A stretch of DNA of 38,627 nucleotides from Candidatus Hydrogenedentota bacterium (GTDB lineage: Bacteria > Hydrogenedentota > Hydrogenedentia > Hydrogenedentales > JAEUWI01), in contig JAJRPE010000490.1 of assembly GCA_024280935.1 (NCBI GenBank), positions 1-38,627 on the forward strand, given 5' to 3'. A program made the translations under genes and the position numbers. The stretch's first letter is position 1. Every line of letters begins with the position of its first letter. The notes under the pieces are model-generated. The model saw only the letters and a list, made by a program, of their open reading frames with translations, was not told the origin of the DNA and made no database searches. Below, piece by piece: positions 1 through 6,912 of this stretch.

Positions 1-27
1 AGGCTGTTTTGAAAGGTAAGACACTAG

Positions 28-1485
28 ATGCTGTTGCGTGCGAAAATTGGCGCCATCGAATTCGTAGGGAACGAAGTTCGCGTGGCGGTGGTGAAGACAG
101 GTGGTAAAACGCCGACCGTGTTGGAGGTCCAATCGCGGACGGCCACCTGGGTGGAGGAGGAGGACCGTATCCCGGCAATGGTGCTGGCGGTGGGCGAGGC
201 GGTGGACGCGCTGAAGCATTCGCCCGTGTCCTTCGTGTTGTGCGCCAGCGGAATGCACAGCATCGTCCGGGCGATCACGATTCCTATTCGGGGCCGGAAA
301 CGGGTTCTGGCGGCGGCCACCTTTGAGTTGGAACCCCATCTGGCCTTTCCCATCGACGAATTGCTCCTTGATTTCAATATTGTGACCGAGGTGGATGGTG
401 AGACGGAGCTGTTGGCGGTGGGGGTGCGCCGGAGCCATTTGGACGAGCACCGGGCCATCCTTGAGGAAGCGGGCATTGAGGTGGAGGCGGTGAATCTGGA
501 TGCTGTGGCCCTGACGGGTTTGTGGAAGGCAGGGCGTAAGCTGCCCAAGGGATTGAAGGCGGTGTTGCATGTGCGCGAGCAATCTTGCAGCCTGGTCGTG
601 CTCTTCAATGGCAACCTGGCCTACTTCCGTAATGTACCGCTGAGCGGCGATGCCCTTATCGAATCCCCTGTTCGGGTTGCCCGTGAAGTGCAGAATACCT
701 TGCGTGCCTTTCTTGCCAAATGGCGGGCGGGCGGCGAAATTTCGGAATTGGAAGTCACGGGGCTGGACCTGTCGCCCGGTGAACAGGATGCCCTGTCCAC
801 GGCGCTGCGTCTGCCGGTGAGTTCCGGCGTGATGTTGGGTGATTTGAAGGGCGGCGGCGCGGTATTGGCGCAGGAAGAGTTGCCCCAGGGTTCCAATTGC
901 TGGGAAGGTGTCGTTGGCGCGGCCTTTGCTGGGGCCGGCGGCGGGCTTGCCCTCGATTTTGACGGGGTTGGCGCGACCCAGTCCGGCGTGGCGCGGGCCG
1001 TGGCCCCCCATCTGGTCTATGCCTCCGGTCTGGCGTTGCTGGCGCTGTTGTTGTGGGGCGCGTACTACTATATCGGCACGGACTACTACAAGGGCCAGGT
1101 AACCCTGCTCCAACAGGACATTGATGCCATCAGCGCCGAGATTGAGGCCCTTGAAGGGCAGGGCCTTGGGCCGGATGTGAACGCGGACTTTTTTACGGAT
1201 CCGCCCATGCTGGATATTCTGGAGGACATCGGCAAGCGCATGCCGGACTCCAAGGTGCTGTTGACCCGTTTGTCCGTGTCGCCTCCGGGGGCCAAGAGCG
1301 GGTGGGTCACGATTAGCGGCTCCACCACCGAGGCGGCGAACGTGGGTCAAGTGGTTGATGAATTGTCGAAGTCCACGCTCTTTCGTGTGGACCCCAATAT
1401 CCGCCAGGAGGCGGAAGGCAATCGTGTGACATTTACGGTGCGGGTATTCCGCATTGTGGAGGAGGGTGACGATGGGAGCGAATGA
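28..1485 (+). CDS. GspL/PilM-PilN-like secretion or pilus assembly platform protein
   Basis: This 485-residue protein has an N-terminal actin-like cytoplasmic half. It opens with a PilM/GspL-type strand-turn-strand, and a second strand pair (LHVREQSCSLVVLFNGNLAY) lies near residues 180-200. A single membrane segment follows at about residues 328-351 (PHLVYASGLALLALLLWG). The C-terminal periplasmic part starts with a coiled coil and ends in a small alpha/beta fold of PilN type. This layout is that of GspL, or of fused PilM and PilN, which recruits the secretion ATPase to the inner membrane. It overlaps the GspM/PilO-like gene by 14 nt, the expected partner order. The ATG at 28 lies just downstream of AAAGG. 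The bases before it probably hold the end of an upstream operon gene, which cannot be identified. The family is clear; type II secretion versus type IV pilus is not decided. Confidence 0.72.
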   Translation: MLLRAKIGAIEFVGNEVRVAVVKTGGKTPTVLEVQSRTATWVEEEDRIPAMVLAVGEAVDALKHSPVSFVLCASGMHSIVRAITIPIRGRKRVLAAATFELEPHLAFPIDELLLDFNIVTEVDGETELLAVGVRRSHLDEHRAILEEAGIEVEAVNLDAVALTGLWKAGRKLPKGLKAVLHVREQSCSLVVLFNGNLAYFRNVPLSGDALIESPVRVAREVQNTLRAFLAKWRAGGEISELEVTGLDLSPGEQDALSTALRLPVSSGVMLGDLKGGGAVLAQEELPQGSNCWEGVVGAAFAGAGGGLALDFDGVGATQSGVARAVAPHLVYASGLALLALLLWGAYYYIGTDYYKGQVTLLQQDIDAISAEIEALEGQGLGPDVNADFFTDPPMLDILEDIGKRMPDSKVLLTRLSVSPPGAKSGWVTISGSTTEAANVGQVVDELSKSTLFRVDPNIRQEAEGNRVTFTVRVFRIVEEGDDGSE

Positions 1486-2002
1486 TTTGGATAAACGGGA
1501 AAAGGGCACGGTGATTTTCGCCGCGCTGTTTCTGGTGCTGGCCCTCTTTATGGCTTTTTACGTGCCCAACAGTTGGGGCAAGCGCTACAAGGCGGCGAAG
1601 GCCCAGTTGGCCCAGAAAGAGCAGGAGTTACAGCTTGCCCGGCTGGACAAGATCACCGAGGAAGAGCGGGTACACAGCCAACAGCTATTGCTGGAGCAGC
1701 TTGAAGCGCGGGGTTCGACCTTCAGCCTTTTTCCCTTTGTTAACAGCATGGTGAGCGAGGCGGGCCTGAGCGAGCGGGCCAAGTTGGGCAACGCAACATC
1801 CGCCCGCAATCGGAGGAAGTGGCCGAAGCATCCCATGGTGGAGCTGGAACTGACGGGTGTTTCCCTGGAGGAAGTGGTGGACCTGCTCTACAAGATCCGG
1901 AGCAGTAAGAACCTGGTGAGCATCTATACGCTGGAAATGGAGCCTGCGGTACGCGACAAGGGGCTGCGCTGCGAAATTACCTTTGTGAGTGTTAAGGTGT
2001 AG
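1472..2002 (+). CDS. GspM/PilO-like inner-membrane assembly protein
   Basis: This 176-residue bitopic protein has a short charged N-terminus, one membrane helix at about residues 13-33 (TVIFAALFLVLALFMAFYV), a coiled coil at about 40-80, and a C-terminal ferredoxin-like domain. That is the architecture of GspM and PilO, which pair with GspL/PilN in the assembly platform. I chose ATG 1472 rather than the in-frame TTG at 1454 because GGAGG at about 1459-1465 sits at proper distance and the product then begins with the usual short cytoplasmic tail. It overlaps the preceding GspL-like gene, so the two are translationally coupled. It is the last gene of its operon; no gene follows for about 630 nt. 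Sequence conservation in this family is low, so the assignment rests on architecture and neighbour. Confidence 0.62.
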   Translation: MGANDLDKREKGTVIFAALFLVLALFMAFYVPNSWGKRYKAAKAQLAQKEQELQLARLDKITEEERVHSQQLLLEQLEARGSTFSLFPFVNSMVSEAGLSERAKLGNATSARNRRKWPKHPMVELELTGVSLEEVVDLLYKIRSSKNLVSIYTLEMEPAVRDKGLRCEITFVSVKV

Positions 2003-2031
2003 GGGTTCGCACACTGGATGGGCGCGAATAA

Positions 2032-2068
2032 CCTTGCAAATTATCCATACCGTGGATAATTTGCAAGG
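2032..2068. repeat. Perfect 37-nt inverted repeat (16-bp arms, 5-nt loop)
   Basis: The left arm CCTTGCAAATTATCCA (2032-2047) is the exact reverse complement of 2053-2068, around the loop TACCG. It lies 30 nt after the gspM-like stop. As RNA it would form a strong hairpin, but no T-run follows on either side, so it is not a standard intrinsic terminator. It may be a transcription-end hairpin, a protein-binding palindrome or a small mobile repeat. Confidence 0.85.
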
Positions 2069-2288
2069 ACGAAGCCCGGTGATTGGAAAAGAGGTCTGGG
2101 CGGTGCGGCGTAATTCCCGCCGTCACCCACTTGACGGGTTCGTGGAATTGCGACGATGCAACTTGGACCTCGTTCATTCCTTGCTTCGTCCCATATTTTA
2201 GGCCTTGACCCGTTTCGCGGGCAAACTACAATGAATACTCCCTCTCATTCTCAGCGCAAGCCCGAGAACCTTAATGGTTGTATTTATC

Positions 2289-2336
2289 AGGGTGCCACGG
2301 ACAAGGGCCGATGGCCCTTGCCCGTGCTTGGGCAAT
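2289..2336 (+). repeat. GGGTGCCACG-type hairpin repeat, copy A
   Basis: The copy begins GGGTGCCACGGACAAG and contains a perfect 8-bp stem CAAGGGCC/GGCCCTTG around GAT, followed by CCCGTGC. The same pattern occurs twice, as an inverted pair, upstream of eno (22393-22509). It behaves like a REP-type dispersed element. Confidence 0.7.
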
Positions 2337-2499
2337 GTCTCCAACAATAATCAGTAAGTATAGTCGACTGTTTTTTAAGGGCCAAGATGTCACAGGTCGT
2401 AACGAATAACCAATTTCCATACTTAAAAACCAGTACACCTTCACGGCATAGGGGTTTTGACCGCTTGCGTGGACCCTACAGAAAACGGCAACAAGAAAG

Positions 2500-2556
2500 T
2501 AGCACAGCCGTCCCGGCTGTGGAAAACACAGGTGGGACGCCTATGCTACATTCTTT
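2500..2556 (+). repeat. Dispersed repeat with CAGCCGTCCCGGCTG palindrome and ACAGGYGGG core
   Basis: The palindrome CAGCCGTCCCGGCTG (about 2504-2518) is followed by a 28-nt stretch (2528-2555) that matches 33907-33934 at 23 of 28 positions. I recall similar repeats from Verrucomicrobiota- and Planctomycetota-like genomes, but this is from memory. Confidence 0.6.
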
Positions 2557-2571
2557 CGCAGCGCGCAATAA

Positions 2572-2602
2572 TTGCTATTTTCTGCATTGATTGCGCTATA
2601 CT
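2572..2602 (+). promoter_or_regulatory. Possible promoter of the DEAD-box helicase gene
   Basis: A good -10 hexamer TATACT (2597-2602) has TTGCTA (2572-2577) as its best -35 match. The spacer of 19 nt is long. It lies 29 nt before the helicase ATG. Confidence 0.35.
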
Positions 2603-2630
2603 ACGTCGAACCCTGAAAAAGAAAGCAACT

Positions 2631-3845
2631 ATGACGTTTGACGAATTTGAAGATCTGGACCCACGGTGTCTGCGCGTTCTGAAGCAGATGGGTATAGAAA
2701 CCCCCACGCCTGTTCAGGAACAAGCCCTCCCCATCTTGATGAAAGGGAAGGACTTGATCGCTACTGCCCAGACCGGCACGGGCAAGACCCTGGCCTTTTC
2801 CCTTCCCACACTTTCCCGCCTTGCGAGAGAAAAAGAGCGCAAGAACCGTATGCTGGTTCTGTTGCCGACCCGCGAACTGGCGATACAGGTGGAGTCGGTT
2901 GTTTCGGTGCTTTGCAAGGCCCTCCACATGCACACGGCGCTGATCTATGGCGGCGTTGCATTTGGTCCGCAGATTTCCGCCCTGAAAAGGGGGTCGGATG
3001 TTATTGTGGCCACACCGGGGCGCTTGCTGGATCATATGAGCCGGGGCGCAATAAATTTCAAGGATCTGGAAGTGCTTTGCTTCGATGAAGCGGATCGCAT
3101 GTTGGACATGGGCTTTCTGCCCGATATCAACCGAATCCTGTATAAACTGCCCAAAGCTCGCCAGACCCTGATGTTTTCGGCCACCTTTGCGCCCGAACTG
3201 CAACGGCTGACCCGCAATATGATGCGCGATCCAGAACGTATCGAAGTGGGCACCATCTCCATGCCGGTGGACGCGGTTCGCCAGTTGGTGGTGCCGGTTC
3301 GCCAGGAAGAAAAGTCGCGTATTCTGCTTGATATTCTTGAAGAAGAGAAGGTGGATTCGGCTATCATTTTTCTGCGTACCAAAGTGCGCACGGAACGTGT
3401 GGCCAAGTTGTTGAAGAAGAGCGGGTACAAGGCGGCGGCGATCCATGGCGATCTTTCCCAGAAACTCCGCCAACGCTCACTCGATGGTTTTCGGGACGGG
3501 CGCTATAACATCTTGGTCGCTACGGACGTAGCGGCGCGTGGTTTGGATATCAGCGACATCAGCCACGTCATTAACTATGATATTCCAGAGAATCCCGACG
3601 ATTACGTTCACCGAATCGGGCGAACGGCACGGGCCGAGCAGGATGGTGACGCGATTACCTTCGTTACACCCACCGATCATGCCGCTTTGGGCGGCATAGA
3701 GCAGACCATCGGTAAGAACATCGACCGAAAAGAGTACGAGGGTGCGCCAAGCGTGCTGACACTGTGGCGTCCGGCGGGGCAGAAGCGGAAGGCGGGTCCT
3801 GGTGGCCGCATACGCCGTGCCCGTGGTCTCTTACGCCGCAGGTAA
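2631..3845 (+). CDS. rhlE: DEAD-box ATP-dependent RNA helicase, RhlE type
   Basis: This 404-residue protein has the full DEAD-box motif set: Q-motif (PTPVQEQALP), motif I AQTGTGKT, Ia PTRELA, Ib TPGRLLD, II DEAD in the RhlE-like context DEADRMLDMGF, III SAT, IV IIFLRTK, V ATDVAARGLDI and VI HRIGRTARA. A short basic tail (KRKAGPGGRIRRARGLLRRR) replaces the long C-terminal extensions of DeaD/CsdA. It should unwind short RNA duplexes during ribosome assembly or RNA decay. ATG 2631 is chosen over the upstream in-frame start at 2457 because the extra 58 residues translate repeat DNA, while MTFDEFEDLD is a typical family start. The ribosome-binding site is weak (GAAAG). The RhlE label rests on the GGV-x-x-x-PQ and DRMLDMGF signatures; other subfamily names are possible. 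Confidence 0.9.
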   Translation: MTFDEFEDLDPRCLRVLKQMGIETPTPVQEQALPILMKGKDLIATAQTGTGKTLAFSLPTLSRLAREKERKNRMLVLLPTRELAIQVESVVSVLCKALHMHTALIYGGVAFGPQISALKRGSDVIVATPGRLLDHMSRGAINFKDLEVLCFDEADRMLDMGFLPDINRILYKLPKARQTLMFSATFAPELQRLTRNMMRDPERIEVGTISMPVDAVRQLVVPVRQEEKSRILLDILEEEKVDSAIIFLRTKVRTERVAKLLKKSGYKAAAIHGDLSQKLRQRSLDGFRDGRYNILVATDVAARGLDISDISHVINYDIPENPDDYVHRIGRTARAEQDGDAITFVTPTDHAALGGIEQTIGKNIDRKEYEGAPSVLTLWRPAGQKRKAGPGGRIRRARGLLRRR

Positions 3846-3849
3846 TCTC

Positions 3850-3878
3850 TTGACAAAAGGGGCACTATGCGCTATGGT
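3850..3878 (+). promoter_or_regulatory. Second promoter candidate upstream of mreB
   Basis: A perfect TTGACA (3850-3855) is separated by 17 nt from TATGGT (3873-3878), immediately after the helicase stop. It is weaker at -10 than the promoter at 3953-3981. Confidence 0.45.
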
Positions 3879-3952
3879 GGAACCAGATGCCCCCTATCCG
3901 GGATTGTCAGGGTATCAACAGGATTAGCGTCGTCCCGTCTCTTTGGCGAGGA

Positions 3953-3981
3953 TTGGATTCGCGTTCCCGTTTTGCTATAAT
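3953..3981 (+). promoter_or_regulatory. Main sigma70-type promoter candidate of the mre operon
   Basis: A consensus TATAAT (3976-3981) is preceded by an extended -10 TG (TTGCTATAAT). The -35 candidate TTGGAT (3953-3958) has a 17-nt spacer. Predicted transcription starts near 3988, giving a leader of about 213 nt before the TTG start of mreB. Confidence 0.6.
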
Positions 3982-4090
3982 GTACGGGTGCGACGTGCTC
4001 CTCTCTAAGTCCTTTAATCTTATCGTCTTAGTGCCTTGCTCTGGAAAAATCCTCACAAGAAGCAAGAGGATTCTTCGGCGGTGGGTACCC

Positions 4091-4127
4091 AGGACCATAG
4101 ATCTTGGTTGTGGCCCTGCCACCTTAG
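4091..4127 (+). repeat. 37-nt leader repeat, copy 1 (mreB leader)
   Basis: This copy begins AGGACCATAGATCTTGG and continues TTGTGGCCCTGCCACC. It matches the hcp leader copy (34307-34343) at 35 of 37 positions and the inverted copy at 38456-38493. Two mutually exclusive hairpins are possible: CCATA with TGTGG, or GTGGC with GCCAC. Weaker similarity to the hcp copy extends about 35 nt upstream (A/G-rich stretch around 4056-4090). Confidence 0.8.
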
Positions 4128-4200
4128 AGGCTCCTTGCTTTCTGTCAGGGTGCCCTGCAACGTCGGCACGTTCCAAGTCCCAATTACGAGAGGGAATGAA

Positions 4201-5229
4201 TTGTTCGGATTCCTGACCAAAATTCCAGGCCTGTTTTCCCACGATATGGCCATTGATCTCGGCACAGCCAATACCTTGGTTTATGTCAAAGGCCAGGGTA
4301 TCGTTTTGTGTGAGCCGTCCGTGGTGGCCATCAACACCAAGACGAACAAGCCCCGTGCGGTGGGTAACGAAGCGAAGAATATGATTGGCCGCACACCGGG
4401 GAACATCATAGCCATTCGGCCCATGAAAGACGGCGTTATCGCCGATTTCGAGATCACCCAGGAAATGCTGCGGCATTTTATTCTGAAAGTACACAATCGC
4501 AAGCGGCTGGTCTGGCCGCGCGTTGCCATCAGTGTGCCCTCGGGCATTACGGAAGTAGAGCGTCGCGCCGTTATCGACAGCGCCATGAAGGCCGGTGCGA
4601 AAAAAGTCTACATTATTGAAGAGCCCATGGCCGCCGCCATTGGGGCGGGTTTGCCCGTCCATGAACCCCAGGGCTGCATGGTGGTGGATATTGGCGGCGG
4701 AACGACCGAAGTGGCCGTCATTTCGCTGGGCGGCATTGTGTTTGCGAAATCCGTTCGGGTGGCGGGCGATGAAATGGACCAAGCCATCATCCAACACCTC
4801 AAGCGCACCTACAACATGATTGTGGGTGAACGGACGGCGGAAGACATCAAGATTGCGATTGGCTCGGCCTTCCCGCTGAAGGACGAGCTTGAAATGCAGG
4901 TGAAAGGCCGTGACCAGGTCATGGGCCTTCCCAAGATCATTACGATTACGTCCGAGGAGATCCGTGAATCCCTTCGTGAGCCGGTAAGCGCCATGGTGGA
5001 TGCGGTCCGCGTTACCTTGGAGCGGACCCCGCCGGAGTTGTCGGCTGATATCGTTGACAGCGGTGTGGTGCTGGCGGGTGGCGGTGCGAATTTGCGCGGC
5101 CTGGACCAGTTATTGGCCAAGGAAACGGGGCTTCACGTCACCGTATCCGAGGATCCGCTGACAGCCGTCGTGTTGGGCACGGGCAAATTTCTGGAAGAAC
5201 TGAAGAACTATCCCGACGAGGAGATGTAG
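4201..5229 (+). CDS. mreB: Rod shape-determining protein MreB
   Basis: This bacterial actin forms membrane-associated filaments that guide the elongation machinery. The protein has the expected phosphate-binding loops, [11 protein letters not shown] near the N-terminus and [13 protein letters not shown] in the middle, plus [14 protein letters not shown] and the late loop [13 protein letters not shown] chose the TTG at 4201: GAGAGGG (4188-4194) lies 6 nt before it, and the product (342 residues, starting [21 protein letters not shown]) then has the usual MreB length. The longer reading frame from 4036 would add 55 residues translated from the leader, including the dispersed repeat. It heads the mre-mrd cluster; mreC follows after 68 nt. 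Confidence 0.97.
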   Translation: MFGFLTKIPGLFSHDMAIDLGTANTLVYVKGQGIVLCEPSVVAINTKTNKPRAVGNEAKNMIGRTPGNIIAIRPMKDGVIADFEITQEMLRHFILKVHNRKRLVWPRVAISVPSGITEVERRAVIDSAMKAGAKKVYIIEEPMAAAIGAGLPVHEPQGCMVVDIGGGTTEVAVISLGGIVFAKSVRVAGDEMDQAIIQHLKRTYNMIVGERTAEDIKIAIGSAFPLKDELEMQVKGRDQVMGLPKIITITSEEIRESLREPVSAMVDAVRVTLERTPPELSADIVDSGVVLAGGGANLRGLDQLLAKETGLHVTVSEDPLTAVVLGTGKFLEELKNYPDEEM

Positions 5230-5297
5230 GCGTTTAACTCCGAATCCCGGAAGCGTTCACGTGAATTCGAAGTCAGATTCCTGGCAGAGGCGCTGGA

Positions 5298-6239
5298 TTG
5301 GCTATTACCCGTTTTATGGCAGAACACCGTGCCGAGGTTACCCTGGCGACACTTTCTTTTCTCTCCCTCGCCTCGCTTTTGAGCGGCACCTCATCTTCCA
5401 TCATTCAGCGCGGCCTCACCCGTGTCGTCAGTGTCACCGGTTATCCATTTCTGGTTTTGCGAACGGGCGTGGAAGAGGTGGCACACTATTCCTTCGATTT
5501 TGTCTGGCGCTATGATGCCCTGCGCCAGGAAAACGAGGAAAACAAAGGACTAAAAGCGCGCCTCCAAGCCACGCTTGCGCATGATGAGGAACTCGCGGCA
5601 GAGAACCGGCGGCTTCGTGACATGATCGATTTTGCCCGTGCTGAACCCCGTCTCAGCCAAAGGCCGGTGCGAATCATAGAAAACCTGCGGGGCATGCTCA
5701 CCATTGATCAGGGCCGTCGACATGGCATAAAGCGCCGCATGGCCGTTGTCACGGAGCATGGGGTCGTGGGGCTGGTCACGGAAGTACACGATTTTACGGC
5801 CTATGTCGCAACCCTGCATCATCGAGACTGCCGCATCGCGGCGATGGTCCATAGGAACCGGCTTCGGGCCTATGACGGGGTGGTGAAGGCCAACGGCACG
5901 GATTACAACTACATTTGTTCCATGGATTTTATCGACATGAAAAACGATGTCCGGCCCGGTGATATCGTTGTTACCAGCCCGGAAAGCATTTTTCCGCCGG
6001 GCTTGCCCATAGGAACCATCAGCGTTGTACACGAAACGGGCGGGGCCTTGTGGCGATGGGCCGAAATTATTCCTTCTGTGGACCCCTATGTGCTGGATGA
6101 AGCCTATGTCATCATGCGTTCCGTGCCGGACGAGCAGTTTCTGGCGGGCGGTGTTTATCGGGACAGCTACCGCGAGGCGACTTCCCTGGCCCCGGAGATG
6201 CCCGACGAACGTCCAATCCAAGAGAGGTTGGCGCCATGA
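5298..6239 (+). CDS. mreC: Rod shape-determining protein MreC
   Basis: This 313-residue periplasmic scaffold protein links MreB to PBP2 and RodA. It has a short cytoplasmic tail, a membrane segment at about residues 16-35, a coiled coil at about 70-110 (QENEENKGLKARLQ onward) and the two-barrel MreC domain from about 120 to 275. The domain contains the typical ITIDQG- and VGLVTEV-like strands (here MLTIDQGRRHGI and GVVGLVTEVHD) and the PPGLPIGTI loop. The start is either TTG 5298, with GAGG 7 nt upstream, or ATG 5316, which has no good ribosome-binding site; I prefer TTG. It lies between mreB and mreD as in most rod-shaped Gram-negatives, but a palindromic repeat separates it from mreD. Confidence 0.95.
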   Translation: MAITRFMAEHRAEVTLATLSFLSLASLLSGTSSSIIQRGLTRVVSVTGYPFLVLRTGVEEVAHYSFDFVWRYDALRQENEENKGLKARLQATLAHDEELAAENRRLRDMIDFARAEPRLSQRPVRIIENLRGMLTIDQGRRHGIKRRMAVVTEHGVVGLVTEVHDFTAYVATLHHRDCRIAAMVHRNRLRAYDGVVKANGTDYNYICSMDFIDMKNDVRPGDIVVTSPESIFPPGLPIGTISVVHETGGALWRWAEIIPSVDPYVLDEAYVIMRSVPDEQFLAGGVYRDSYREATSLAPEMPDERPIQERLAP

Positions 6240-6290
6240 TGACACCGGTTGGACTGACATGGGCTTCGCCCACAACCCAGGAGCGAAGGT

Positions 6291-6374
6291 CGCCATCTCC
6301 GCGAACGCGGGGATCCAGTGACGGCTCGGTCGGCCCCGGTCGCGTTCTGGATTCCCACGTTCGTGGGAATGACG
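6291..6374. repeat. Nested palindromic repeat between mreC and mreD
   Basis: Two 28-nt arms (6291-6318 and 6347-6374) are imperfect inverted copies of the motif CTGGATTCCCACGTTCGTGG. They are separated by 28 nt. Each arm also folds on itself (TTCCCACG/CGTGGGAA on the right). The motif resembles the TTCCCGC-TTCGCGGGAA repeats common in many bacterial genomes. It expands the mreC-mreD gap to about 166 nt inside an otherwise tightly packed operon. Confidence 0.75.
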
Positions 6375-6405
6375 GTGGGGGCGTGTTTGTGCGGGGGCGG
6401 TGGCC

Positions 6406-6912
6406 ATGGTGAGGAACGTTCTTTGGGTAATCGTCGTAGTGGGTGCGGCGCTGGTGCATACGACGTGGCCCGATTTTTTGAAGATTCAGGGTGTGACCCC
6501 CGATCTTGTTTTGATGCTGGTGGTCTACTTTGCCATTTCCGCCGGGGAAGAGCGGTCCATGTTTACCGGCGCGCTGGGCGGCATCTATCAGGATGTGGCG
6601 AGCAAAGCCGTGTTGGGGCATAATATATTGTGCCTTGTGATTGTGGGCTATGCGGTAGGTCGGGTTTCGACCCGATTGGTGACCGGCCATCCTGCGGTGA
6701 AGGTGGGGTTGGTGTTTCTGGCCGGCGTGGCCCAAGGTATATTGTATACCTGTATTGCCTATATCCAATACCCCGATACGGCGGTGATAAAAACCATTGT
6801 CAGCGCGGTGGTGCCCGCGTCCTTTTACACCGCCCTGATAACACCCTTTGCTTTTCTGGTGCTCGACCGCATTTTCGGTGAACACTACCATGCGCAGGGG
6901 AGCGTGACATGA
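6406..6912 (+). CDS. mreD: MreD-like inner-membrane protein
   Basis: This 168-residue, very hydrophobic protein has about five membrane segments and the usual MreD start of a helix followed by PDFLKIQGVTPDLVLMLVVY, near the conserved P-D-L motif of the family. MreD is part of the elongasome membrane complex. ATG 6406 is preferred to GTG 6400; GGGGGCGG (6393-6400) serves as ribosome-binding site. The end overlaps the PBP2 gene by 4 nt (ATGA). MreD is poorly conserved in sequence, so position between mreC and mrdA is the strongest support. Confidence 0.88.
   Translation: MVRNVLWVIVVVGAALVHTTWPDFLKIQGVTPDLVLMLVVYFAISAGEERSMFTGALGGIYQDVASKAVLGHNILCLVIVGYAVGRVSTRLVTGHPAVKVGLVFLAGVAQGILYTCIAYIQYPDTAVIKTIVSAVVPASFYTALITPFAFLVLDRIFGEHYHAQGSVT

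Larger units (their letters stand above)
2003..2630. other. Repeat-rich intergenic region
   Basis: There is no convincing gene in these 628 nt. The region holds three separate repeat signals, listed individually: a perfect 37-nt palindrome, a GGGTGCCACG-type hairpin repeat, and an ACAGG-type repeat preceded by a CAGCCGTCCCGGCTG palindrome. Short reading frames here lack ribosome-binding sites and are composed of the repeats. The last 60 nt contain a possible promoter for the helicase gene. Confidence 0.7.
3846..4200 (+). other. mreB 5' region: promoter plus long leader
   Basis: These 355 nt contain no gene. They carry two promoter candidates and an approximately 210-nt untranslated leader. 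The leader holds the repeat core shared with the hcp leader (4091-4127). Automatic translation of the leader in the mreB frame gives a spurious N-terminal extension. Confidence 0.65.

Noticed and set aside
2032-2068. Intrinsic terminator of the secretion operon
   Set aside because: The stem is strong, but there is no T-run on either strand, so it is listed as a repeat instead.
2387-2590. Small frame upstream of the helicase
   Set aside because: It covers the CAGCCGTCCCGGCTG repeat and has no ribosome-binding site or recognizable protein features.
4036-4200. N-terminal extension of MreB from ATG 4036
   Set aside because: It translates the leader and the dispersed repeat; TTG 4201 with a good ribosome-binding site gives the normal MreB N-terminus.
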